From assembly GCA_964542165.1 (NCBI GenBank), contig CAZITQ010000016.1:1-64000 (forward strand): 64,000 nucleotides of DNA, read 5' to 3'. The notes beneath the pieces were generated by a model. It did no database searches. It worked only from the letters and a program-made list of their open reading frames with translations, and was not told the DNA's origin. This document shows, piece by piece, positions 43,625 to 51,144 of the stretch. How positions within the stretch are numbered: position 1 is the stretch's first letter; the number at the start of each line of letters is the position of its first letter. The position numbers and the translations under genes are program-made. This DNA comes from CAYTBN01 sp964542165 (GTDB lineage: Bacteria > Myxococcota_A > UBA796 > UBA9615 > CAYRNR01).

Positions 43625-44407
43625 CTACTTCAGCCTCGGCACCAGGTTCTCGGCCTCGAGCAGGACCTCGACCTCCTCGCGCGCCATGTGGCCCTCGGTG
43701 AACACGGTCTCGGCGACCTTGACCAGCTTGTCGGCCTCGTCGCCCATGCACAGCAGGGTTCGCTCGACACGGAAGCCGCCCTCGAAGTCCACCACCTTCA
43801 CCGGCGTGGACACCGGCGGAGCCTCGAGCTGCAGGTCCTTGGGAAGCTGGACATCGATGGCGCCGTCCGCCGACACCTCGACCTCGGTGCAGCGCTCGTC
43901 GGTCAGCACGTAGCGGTGGTCCGTACAGAACCGCACCCGCGCCAGGGCCTGCTCCTTCTCCTCGAGGATCACGATCACCTTGGCCACGTCGGCGCAGGTG
44001 GTCAGGGGCTTGTCCTTGTCGCCCTTGACGATCTTGAGTTCCTGACAGGCCGGCCGCGGCATGCACATCCCCTGACCGAAGAACAGCTTCGCGTCACCGG
44101 TGGGGAAGCCCAGCTCCAGGGGCGCCTCGTCCCAGGTGACCATGGACCCGGGAGGGCCCCCTCCCGGGCGGGCGGGGTTGGCGGTCTTGCCGCCCTCGGC
44201 GGGCTCGCCTGCGGCGGCTTCGTCTGCCCCGGTCTGTCCCGTCTCACCAGCCGCGGGCTCCCCGACGGGCTCCCCGGCCGACTCGACCGCCTCGGCGGTG
44301 CCGTCTCCCTCCGCCTCACCGCTGGCGGTGGTGTCGATGGGCTTGTTGCACGCCGCGAGCGCGAGGCCCACCAGCGCGATCACCAGCATTCTCGGATGGA
44401 GCGTCAT
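43625..44407 (-). CDS. lipoprotein with Cys-rich domain, unknown function
   Basis: A 260-residue lipoprotein: MTLHPRMLVIALVGLALAAC is the signal and lipobox, followed by a 70-residue low-complexity linker rich in Ala, Gly, Glu and Pro. The mature domain (about 110-230) has paired Cys in FGQGMCMPRPACQELKIVKG, LTTCADVAKVIVILEEKEQA and RFCTDHRYVLTDERCTEVEV, consistent with disulphides. I do not recognise a family. GAGGAGG lies 5 bases before the ATG. It is the first gene of a two-gene unit with the propeller lipoprotein 19 bases below it. Confidence 0.72.
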   Translation of the reverse strand: MTLHPRMLVIALVGLALAACNKPIDTTASGEAEGDGTAEAVESAGEPVGEPAAGETGQTGADEAAAGEPAEGGKTANPARPGGGPPGSMVTWDEAPLELGFPTGDAKLFFGQGMCMPRPACQELKIVKGDKDKPLTTCADVAKVIVILEEKEQALARVRFCTDHRYVLTDERCTEVEVSADGAIDVQLPKDLQLEAPPVSTPVKVVDFEGGFRVERTLLCMGDEADKLVKVAETVFTEGHMAREEVEVLLEAENLVPRLK

Positions 44408-44484
44408 GGCACCCTCCTCGGCCGGGAACCTTCGCACGCGCGGGCGGACGAAGGCAACGAAGGACCGACCCGCGCCAAACGTAG

Positions 44485-44515
44485 AAGGCCCCGACCGCTT
44501 CGGCCGGGGCCTTCT
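44485..44515 (-). terminator. hairpin terminator downstream of rpsU
   Basis: A near-perfect inverted repeat with stem GAAGGCCCCG and a 5-base GCTTC-type loop; one A-C mismatch in the stem. It lies about 30 bases beyond the S21 stop codon on the minus strand. The stem ends with CCTTC and is followed by CTACGTTTGG on that strand, so the T tract is short. The strong stem and the position support termination; it could also serve the opposite strand. Confidence 0.75.
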
Positions 44516-44546
44516 CTCCCTCTCAGGTGGGATCCGTCCGCTTCAG

Positions 44547-44738
44547 CTACCGCTGCCGCTCCTGCTTCCGCCGCCGACGCATGGCCTCACGCTGCTTCTT
44601 GCGTTTGGCCTCGCCCGGCTTGATGTAGAACATCTTCCGCTTGATCTCCTTCTTGATCCCGGCCTGCTCAACCTTACGCTTGAACCGCCGAAGGGCGCGC
44701 TCGAATGGCTCGTCTTTTTTCACTGTCACTGAAATCAC
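44547..44738 (-). CDS. rpsU: 30S ribosomal protein S21
   Basis: A 63-residue basic protein starting MISVTVKKDEPFERALRRFK, then RKVEQAGIKKEIKRKMFYIK and a Lys/Arg-rich tail (KRKKQREAMRRRRKQERQR). This is S21, which sits on the 30S platform and assists initiation by base-pairing contacts near the anti-Shine-Dalgarno. The gene starts at GTG; GGGAGG lies 9 bases upstream. It is monocistronic here, with its own promoter about 50 bases upstream and a hairpin terminator after the stop, unlike the common rpsU-dnaG-rpoD arrangement. Length is close to typical for deltaproteobacterial S21. Confidence 0.96.
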   Translation of the reverse strand: MISVTVKKDEPFERALRRFKRKVEQAGIKKEIKRKMFYIKPGEAKRKKQREAMRRRRKQERQR

Positions 44739-44785
44739 GAACCATCACCTCCCTTCGGCCGGAGTACCGGCGAGAGCGTCGGGCG

Positions 44786-44813
44786 ATTATCGAGATATCC
44801 GGGGGGATGTCAA
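44786..44813 (-). promoter_or_regulatory. sigma-70-type promoter of rpsU
   Basis: On the minus strand a perfect TTGACA is followed after 16 bases by GATAAT (5 of 6 matches to TATAAT). The predicted transcript would start about 40 bases before the rpsU GTG, leaving room for the GGGAGG ribosome-binding site. It is the best consensus promoter in the window. Confidence 0.8.
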
Positions 44814-44843
44814 CCGGGTTCGTCGGGGGGGCGGGCAGGGGAG

Positions 44844-45425
44844 CTATTCATCGATGGGCGTCATGAAGATCATGTTGGCGTCGATGCCGAGCTGGGCGAT
44901 GCAGGCGTCGTAACGATCCTCGACCGGCTCGTCGAACACGGTCGCCGGGTCCACGGGGAGTGCGATCCAGGATCCCTCGCGGATCTCCTTGTCCAGCTGC
45001 CCCGGTCCCCAGCCCGCGTACCCCAGCGAGAGGAACCAGTCGTCCTCCACGTGGCTGATGATCAGCCCCTTGAGCACGTCCATCGATCCGGACACACGCA
45101 GGGTGCTGGTGATCTCGAGGAATTCGTCGATCTGGGGCATCTCCGGCCGGAAGATGATGGTGCCCCGATGGGGCTCCACCGGGCCGCCCCACATCACCGG
45201 CTTGTCCCGGGCGTCGCCGAGGTCGAAGGTCACCTCGGTCAGCACGGTCTCCAGCTCGAGATCGGTCTCGCGGTTGATGACGATCCCCATGGCCCCGTCG
45301 TGCTCGTGGCGCACCAGCAGGACCACCGTCTTGTTGAAGAACGGGTCCTGCATCTGGGGCGACGCCACCAGAATGCCCGGGCTGAGGATCTGGTGATGTT
45401 CGCTCTCGCTCGTTTCGTCCGACAT
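44844..45425 (-). CDS. UPF0301 protein, AlgH/YqgE family
   Basis: A 193-residue cytosolic protein. It has LSPGILVASPQMQDPFFNKT, VVLLVRHEHDGAMGIVINRE, MWGGPVEP and WFLSLGYAGWGPGQLDKEIR, followed by GSWIALPVDP. These are the family hallmarks (the GPV motif and the GYAGWGxGQLE motif). The AlgH/YqgE family is widespread in Gram-negative bacteria; its molecular function is unknown. The ATG chosen (MSDETSE) has GCGAGG close upstream; a GTG seven codons earlier is an alternative. The stop lies 30 bases before the rpsU promoter, so the two are transcribed separately. Confidence 0.93.
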   Translation of the reverse strand: MSDETSESEHHQILSPGILVASPQMQDPFFNKTVVLLVRHEHDGAMGIVINRETDLELETVLTEVTFDLGDARDKPVMWGGPVEPHRGTIIFRPEMPQIDEFLEITSTLRVSGSMDVLKGLIISHVEDDWFLSLGYAGWGPGQLDKEIREGSWIALPVDPATVFDEPVEDRYDACIAQLGIDANMIFMTPIDE

Positions 45426-45482
45426 GTGCCTCGCCAACGTACGCACTAGTTTCCCCCGCTGCCAGGGGTGGTGGCAAGGCGG

Positions 45483-45935
45483 CTACGGCGCTGCGAACTC
45501 CATCGGTCCCCACGATCCGGACAGGACGAAGGACGCCCAGAAGCGCGGATGACCCCATCGGGGGGAACGCATCATCTCCAGCTTGGCCTCGCGCAGCGCC
45601 TCTCCCCGCGGCTGACCGGCGAGGAGGCGTTCGTAGAAGGCCACCATCAACTCGGCGGTGGCCACGTCGTCCACCTTCCACAGGCTCAGCACCTGGGTCC
45701 GGGCCCCGGCCAGCACCAGGGCCCGCCGCAGCCCGTGGACCCCGTCCCCGACCCGCACGTCCCCCACCCCGGTCTCACAGGCGCTGAACACCGCCAGCTC
45801 GGTGCCCCGCAGGTCCATCTGGGCGATCTCGGCGGCGCTGAGGAAGCCGCTGTCCAGGCGTCCGGGATCGCCGTTGGCGCCGGCGAGTACCAGGCCGCTG
45901 CGGAAGAGGGAATCGCGCCGGGAGATCTCCACCAT
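45483..45935 (-). pseudogene. C-terminal fragment of a CHAT-domain protein
   Basis: A 150-residue frame with the C-terminal half of a caspase-like CHAT domain: LFRSGLVLAGAN near the start, then LRGTELAVFSACETGVGDVR with the catalytic Cys, GVHGLRRALVLAGARTQVLS followed by LWKVDD, and a C-terminal tail that reads RFWASFVLSGSW. The N-terminal half of the CHAT domain, with the catalytic His (THG motif), and the TPR region usual in such proteins are missing; no frame upstream supplies them. I read it as a degraded gene. If expressed it would lack the catalytic His and be inactive as a protease. Confidence 0.65.
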
Positions 45936-45982
45936 CCCCCCTTCATCTGGGTAAACGGTCTACCCGTGACGACGGTACTCCT

Positions 45983-47380
45983 TCATTCAGCCAGCGGCTG
46001 CGGCCCCCCGTAACACCCCATGTCCGCCACGCTGCCGTCGGTGTCCTGGTAGGCGGCATCCGGATCGCCGGCGTCGATGGCGGGGCTGCCGGTGTCCAGG
46101 TGGAAGTCGTTCTCCTCGCCCCAGCCGATGTAGGAGACGAACAGGGGGTCCTCGAAGAGGTTGGACCCGTCGAACTCCTCGGGGTTGTCGCGGCCGTCGA
46201 TCAGGGTCTCGTTGCCGAAGAAGCCGTTGTAGAGCACCGAGACGGTGCCCGAGCCCAGGGTGGGGAGGCCGTCCAGGCCCATGGCGTCGCCCAGCTGGTG
46301 GGCGAAGAGGTTGTTGCGCAGCTCCAGCTCGTCCAGGGGATCGCTGGTGTGGAAGTAGACGCCGGCGGTCTGCTCGGCCTCGTTGTCCACGAAGGTGCAG
46401 TTGACCACCGACAGGGTCATGCCCGACGTGGCGATGGCGCCCCCGTAGGCCGTGTCGTAGACCTCGGAGTCGTCGGCCTCGTTGTGGTGGAACAGGGAGC
46501 CGACCACCGAGAGCGTGCCGTCTCCCAGGGCGTCGATGGCGCCGCCGTCCAGGGCGTCGTGGGCCGTGAACACCGAGCGGGTGATCTCGTGCTCGCCGCC
46601 CTCGATGGCCAGGGCGCCGCCGAAGCCCCCAGAGTCCAGGTCGTGGAACAGCACCTCGTCGGCCCGCAGCGGAGAGTCCGCCAGCCACAGGCCGCCCGCG
46701 TCGCCGTTGGTGGCGTCGCAGTTCTTGATCGTGGAGTCGGAGAGGACGACCGGGGAGGTCGTGGCGTGGATCGCGCCCCCGGTCTCGGACGCGACGCAGT
46801 CGTCGATGATCACGTCTTCGAGGATCAGGCTGGCGTCGGTGAGGTGCAGGCAACCGCCCTCGGTTGAGGTCCCGTTGCGCAGGTGCACGTCGCGGACGAT
46901 CAGGGTCGAGCCGGCGGTCACGGTGAAGATCCGGTCCAGGCCGTCCCCGTCGATGCGGGTGGCCTCGACGCCGTAGTCGCCGATCAGGGTCACCGATCCA
47001 TGGATCTCCAGGCCGTGCTCGCGGAAGATGCCCCCCATCAGGCGCACGCAGCCGGTATCCGCCGCCAGCGCCAGGGCCACGGTTGGGAAGGGGTCGAGCC
47101 AGGAGCCGTCCCCATCCTCGCTTCCGGTGACGCTGACCCACACCGGGGTCACGGCCGGATCGCCGTCGTCGCAGTCCACGTCGGGCTCGAATCCATCCCC
47201 GTCGTTGTCCACCACCGGATCCTCGGTGGTGTCGTCGTCCCCCGTGCTGTCGTCGTCCCCGGTGGTGTCGTCGTCACCCGCAGAGTCGTCGTCCCCGGTC
47301 ACGTCGTCGTCGTCCGACGGACAGCCGAGGGGGGACGAACCCAGGAGGGCCACGCAGAGGAGCCAGGTGAGTCTTCGCAT
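45983..47380 (-). CDS. beta-helix/MopE-like lipoprotein
   Basis: A 465-residue lipoprotein: MRRLTWLLCVALLGSSPLGC is the signal and lipobox, then a long linker of GDDDSTGDDDTT-type units and DGDGFEPDVDCDDGDPAV, a single MopE-like metal-binding motif. The rest is a right-handed beta-helix with rungs such as GGAIHATTSPVVLSDSTIKN, GGLWLADSPLRADEVLFHDL and GGAIATSGMTLSVVNCTFVD; it closes with DMGCYGGPQPLAE. Same architecture as the 643-residue protein near 3.8-5.8 kb. The start is the ATG nearest the signal peptide; an ATG five codons upstream is possible and no clear ribosome-binding site was seen. Probable surface protein. Confidence 0.82.
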   Translation of the reverse strand: MRRLTWLLCVALLGSSPLGCPSDDDDVTGDDDSAGDDDTTGDDDSTGDDDTTEDPVVDNDGDGFEPDVDCDDGDPAVTPVWVSVTGSEDGDGSWLDPFPTVALALAADTGCVRLMGGIFREHGLEIHGSVTLIGDYGVEATRIDGDGLDRIFTVTAGSTLIVRDVHLRNGTSTEGGCLHLTDASLILEDVIIDDCVASETGGAIHATTSPVVLSDSTIKNCDATNGDAGGLWLADSPLRADEVLFHDLDSGGFGGALAIEGGEHEITRSVFTAHDALDGGAIDALGDGTLSVVGSLFHHNEADDSEVYDTAYGGAIATSGMTLSVVNCTFVDNEAEQTAGVYFHTSDPLDELELRNNLFAHQLGDAMGLDGLPTLGSGTVSVLYNGFFGNETLIDGRDNPEEFDGSNLFEDPLFVSYIGWGEENDFHLDTGSPAIDAGDPDAAYQDTDGSVADMGCYGGPQPLAE

Positions 47381-47418
47381 GCCGCGATCGTGCATCAGGC
47401 AAGGGAGTCGAGGCAATC

Positions 47419-47472
47419 GGGCACGGGCACGGGCAAGGGCAAGGGCAAGGGCACGGGCACGGGCAAGGGCAC
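47419..47472. repeat. hexanucleotide microsatellite, nine GGGCAC/GGGCAA units
   Basis: Nine contiguous 6-base units alternate between GGGCAC and GGGCAA in the intergenic gap upstream of the beta-helix lipoprotein start. It is not inside any gene I accept. It could vary in copy number by slippage and change the distance between an upstream promoter and the lipoprotein gene. Confidence 0.9.
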
Positions 47473-47546
47473 GGTATCCAGCCCTCCCTGCCACCCTCTC
47501 CGGAGGGCGGGTGGGCGGGGGAGGGTGGCGGGGAGGGGTGGGCGGT

Positions 47547-48608
47547 CTACGGATCGATGGGTTCGGTCAGATCGATGTCGATATCGAGCATCTGCCCCGG
47601 GTGGAGGTCGAGGCGCTGGGTATAGGTGCCGAGCTCGGGGTGGAAGACGTGGATCGCCGGAGCCCCGTCCGCCGGCAAGGGGACGTCGGCCAGGGAGAAG
47701 CGGCCGTCCAGGTCGGTGGCCGCGGCGGCGGGGTGGACCAGGAGGTAGGCGGTCTCCCAGGGGTGGTGCTCACAGGAGACGTGCAGTAGCCCTGGGCGGG
47801 TGGGCAGCACCGGCTGCTCGGAGACCCCGGGGTCCAGCTCCACCCGGAAGGCCTGCTCCCCCGAGGCGTCCTTCGCCACCAGGGTATGGGTCAACTCGTC
47901 CGCGTTGGCCATCCGCAGGGCGACCCCGGGGGGAAAGGCCTGGGCCCGGGGTGCGAGACGACATCCGTCCACGGCCAGCGCGGGCCCGTCCGCCCGGTCC
48001 GAGGCCGCCGCGGAAGCCGCCCCATCGACCCACACCAGGCCCTCCACCAGGTGGCCGTCCGCCACCACCACGGCGCCGGCGGGGTGCTCGGGGCAGAGCC
48101 GGCGATCGGACGTGGGCACCACCACCTCGTCCTGCACCATCCCCCGGTAGTCCACCCGTCCCCGGATCGTCACCACCCCCGCGCTCGCGCCCCCGGCCAC
48201 CGCTGCCTCGGGGAGCTCGCCCTCGGCCGCGGCCATCGCCAGCAGCCCGTCGCCGTCCGCCGCGCCCAGCGCGCCCCCCTTCTCGCTGCCCACGGCCGGC
48301 CTCGCATCCACCTCGACCCGCGACGGGCGCCGGGGCGCTTCGGGGGTCGCAGCCTCCACGGCCCGTCCCGCCTCGGCCGCCCCCGCCGGATCCGCGGCAG
48401 GCTCCCCGAAGGCCTCGGCGCTGCCCTCACCGCGGTCCACCGCCCGCTGGTGGTAGAGCTGCACCCCCACCAGCACCACGGCCGCGACGATCAGCAGAAA
48501 CCAGTTGGACTGGTACCAGGCGGCGGGAGAACCGCCCCTGGCCTTGCCCTTGCGGGACCGGCCCTTCGCGGACCGGCGCTTGCCCTTGTTCCCCCCGCGC
48601 GCAGCCAT
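47547..48608 (-). CDS. membrane-anchored cupredoxin-like protein
   Basis: A 353-residue protein: basic N terminus (KGKRRSAKGRSRKGKARGG), then a transmembrane helix (WFLLIVAAVVLVGVQLYHQ) so the rest lies in the periplasm. After an Ala/Glu-rich linker come VTIRGRVDYRGMVQDEVVVP and SDRRLCPEHPAGAVVV. The C-terminal domain has MANADELTHTLVAKDASGEQ and then LLHVSCEHHPWETAYLLVHP, similar to the plastocyanin/carboxypeptidase-regulatory-like family, where a C...HxW strand can hold copper. Metal binding is inferred. It begins 3 bases after the stop of the Rel gene, so the two are in one operon although I see no functional link. Confidence 0.75.
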   Translation of the reverse strand: MAARGGNKGKRRSAKGRSRKGKARGGSPAAWYQSNWFLLIVAAVVLVGVQLYHQRAVDRGEGSAEAFGEPAADPAGAAEAGRAVEAATPEAPRRPSRVEVDARPAVGSEKGGALGAADGDGLLAMAAAEGELPEAAVAGGASAGVVTIRGRVDYRGMVQDEVVVPTSDRRLCPEHPAGAVVVADGHLVEGLVWVDGAASAAASDRADGPALAVDGCRLAPRAQAFPPGVALRMANADELTHTLVAKDASGEQAFRVELDPGVSEQPVLPTRPGLLHVSCEHHPWETAYLLVHPAAAATDLDGRFSLADVPLPADGAPAIHVFHPELGTYTQRLDLHPGQMLDIDIDLTEPIDP

Positions 48609-48611
48609 GCC

Positions 48612-50891
48612 CTACGCCGAGCCCCGGACGCTCACCGACGTGATTCCGGGGATCGCCTCCAGCCTCTGGGCCACCTCCTCGCGGTCGGTCAGGGCGTTGA
48701 GCTCCAGGTTGGCGTAGCCCCGGGCGACGCCCCCCTCCTCGGTCATCAGCTTGATCGACTGGGCGTCGATCTTGATCTCCGACAGCACCGCCGAGATCGC
48801 CAGCAGCAGGCCGCTGCGGTCGCTCCCGAGGATGTCGTAGCGCACGGTCTCCATCCGCGGGGGGCCGGTCCACGTCGCCTTGGCCATCTGCACCGGCCAG
48901 AAGTCCACCATCTGGCGGATGGCCCTGCAGGTCCGGCGGTGGATGGTCGCCCCCCGGCGCCGGGCCGTATGGGCGACGATCACGTCCCCGAACTGGGGCC
49001 GGCAGCAGCCGGCGAGGCGCACGGGGATCGGGTAGCGCAGCCCCTCGATCTCCAGCGGCATGTTGGAGGGTTCGTAGGCCTGGGCGTACTCCCCCACCAC
49101 CTCACCCACGGTGGTGCGGATCGAGTCCTCGTCGTCCAGCTCCAGGGTGTCGCTGACCTGGTCGTCGGACATGATGTCCTCGCGGCCGAGGACCTTGACC
49201 AGGGTCCGCACCTGCTCGGGGGGTACGACCTGGGCCAGGAACGGGATCACGTGGTCGTAGTCCAGGCGTCCGGCGTGCAGGTCGGCCCCGAAGGCCAGGG
49301 AGTTGTCGTACTCCATGATCTTCAGCAGCTCTTCGAAGGCGGGCATGTCGTCCCGCAGGGCGATGCCCAGTCGACGGCGACAGAAGGTGATGAAGCGGCC
49401 GACCTCGGCCCGGCACGCCTTGCGCTCCATGCGCTGGAGCGACCGCCGCAGGGCGATGGTGGACCGGTTGGTGGTCACCCAGCCCAGTCGCTGGACCGAC
49501 GGCTCGGTGGCCTCGTCGGTGAGGATCCGCACCCGGTTGCCCGAGTGCAGCACGGTCTTGAGCGGCTTGGTGTGCCCGTCCACCTCCGCGGTCCGGGCCT
49601 GGTCGCCCACCTCGGTGTGGATCTGGTAGGCGAAGTCCAGGGCGGTGGATCCCTCGGGCAGCTTGAGCTTGTGCCCCGCCGGCGTGAACACGTCGATCTC
49701 GGGGAACTGCACCCGCTGGGCCAGGTCGAACAGCCTCCCCGAGCCGATGCTCTGGAAGGAGTCGACCAGCTCGTCGAGGAAGCTGGTGTCCTCCACCTTG
49801 CCCGATCGCATCTGGGAGACCACGCCGATGTGGTTGGCGGTGTGCATCTCCTCGGTGCGAATCAGCAGCTGGATCTTGGGGATCCCCGGCCCCGTGCACA
49901 GGGTGTGCAGCGACTGGTACCCGTTGACCTTGGGATTGTTGATGAAGTCGCGGAAGCGGGCGGGCAGGTGGACGAACTTGCGGTGCACCAGGTTGACGGT
50001 GCGGAAGCAGGCGTCCACGTCGTCGACGATCAGGCAGAGGTTGAAGTTGCAGCCCTCGTCCAGCCGGGTGAGGGGCAGACCGTCGTTCTGCATGGCCTCG
50101 AAGATGGTGTAGACCCCCTTGTGGTAGAAGATCGACGAGCAGCGGATCCCCATCCCCTTGAGCGTCGATCGGATGTCCTTGACGATGCGGTCGACCCGAC
50201 GGCCCGTGCGCTTCTCGTTGGGGCCCAGCCACCGCGACACGGTCTTGTAGACGTCGGGCTGCAGGACCCGCATCACGTGGTCCTCCATCACCCGCGCCTC
50301 CTTGAAGAAGCCCAGCCGCGAGGCGATGGGGACGTAGAACTGCAGGGTCTCCTTGGCGATTCGCTCCTGCTTGTCCTGCCGGAAGCAGTCGACCGATTTG
50401 ATGTTGTCCACCCGGTCGAAGATCTTGATCACGATGGTCCGCAGGTCCTCGGTGACCGAGTTGACCAGCAGGTGGTTCAGGGTCTGCAGCTTGGTGTCGG
50501 CCGGGTTGCCCCCCTCCCGGCGCAGCTTGGTCATCCCGCCGACGATGTGGGCCACGTCGGCACCGAAGCGCTCCTCGAGCACGTCCACGGTCAGGCCGAA
50601 GGACTCGTCGGCGTCCTCGACGGTGTCGTGGAGGATGGCCGCGGCCACGGACACGTCGTCCATCCAGTGCTCGGCTGCCTCCAGCGCCACGGACAGGGGG
50701 TGGATGATGTACGCCTCGCCGGTCTTCTTGCGTCGCTGCTTGGCGTGGACCTCGGTGGCCAGGGCGTAGGCCTCGCGCACCATGGGCAGATTGGGGTAGG
50801 GGTTGTGGGCGTCGAGGGTGTCCAGGATCGCGTGGAAGATGCGGGTATTCCGCCGGTTCTCGAGCCCGAGGAATCGGCCGGTGATGCCCAT
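48612..50891 (-). CDS. Rel/SpoT family (p)ppGpp hydrolase, synthetase apparently degenerate
   Basis: A 759-residue RSH protein. The HD hydrolase site is complete: RKKTGEAYIIHP (His64), AILHDTVEDAD (His88, Asp89, Glu92, Asp93) and IKIFDRVDNI (Asp159). The synthetase region (about 250-360) keeps ARFRDFINNPKVNGYQSLHT, but the usual D-L-x-A-x-R block reads GCNFNLCLIVDD, lacking the Arg, and the usual EVQIRT reads QLLIRT, lacking the metal-binding Glu. TGS (FTPAGHKLKLPEGSTALDFA) starts near 400; a CC motif and an ACT domain (SDRSGLLLAISAVLSEIKID) close the protein. It would degrade, not make, (p)ppGpp. Start ATG has a weak ribosome-binding site; upstream in-frame starts add unrelated residues. Confidence 0.9.
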   Translation of the reverse strand: MGITGRFLGLENRRNTRIFHAILDTLDAHNPYPNLPMVREAYALATEVHAKQRRKKTGEAYIIHPLSVALEAAEHWMDDVSVAAAILHDTVEDADESFGLTVDVLEERFGADVAHIVGGMTKLRREGGNPADTKLQTLNHLLVNSVTEDLRTIVIKIFDRVDNIKSVDCFRQDKQERIAKETLQFYVPIASRLGFFKEARVMEDHVMRVLQPDVYKTVSRWLGPNEKRTGRRVDRIVKDIRSTLKGMGIRCSSIFYHKGVYTIFEAMQNDGLPLTRLDEGCNFNLCLIVDDVDACFRTVNLVHRKFVHLPARFRDFINNPKVNGYQSLHTLCTGPGIPKIQLLIRTEEMHTANHIGVVSQMRSGKVEDTSFLDELVDSFQSIGSGRLFDLAQRVQFPEIDVFTPAGHKLKLPEGSTALDFAYQIHTEVGDQARTAEVDGHTKPLKTVLHSGNRVRILTDEATEPSVQRLGWVTTNRSTIALRRSLQRMERKACRAEVGRFITFCRRRLGIALRDDMPAFEELLKIMEYDNSLAFGADLHAGRLDYDHVIPFLAQVVPPEQVRTLVKVLGREDIMSDDQVSDTLELDDEDSIRTTVGEVVGEYAQAYEPSNMPLEIEGLRYPIPVRLAGCCRPQFGDVIVAHTARRRGATIHRRTCRAIRQMVDFWPVQMAKATWTGPPRMETVRYDILGSDRSGLLLAISAVLSEIKIDAQSIKLMTEEGGVARGYANLELNALTDREEVAQRLEAIPGITSVSVRGSA

Positions 50892-51144
50892 TCGTACCTG
50901 CCGGGCGGCCGCGCCTCCCTCCACTGCGGCTGATTATGCACCCCCTTTGGTGGACTTCCAAGGGCACGCGCATACGCGGTGCGCACCGCGCGGGGTCCCT
51001 TTCTACCCCGTGGCCTGGTGTGCCTCCTGCAATACTTCGGGTGGATTGGACGTCCAACACCCCGCGGCGGGCTCTCGGGAAGGGGCGAGCCGCGAACGGC
51101 GACCCATCCGTTGTAGGATGCGGCGCGCGAGGAGGGTGATCCCG

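Noticed and set aside
47419..47472. CRISPR array
   Set aside because: The repeat unit is six bases, contiguous, without spacers.
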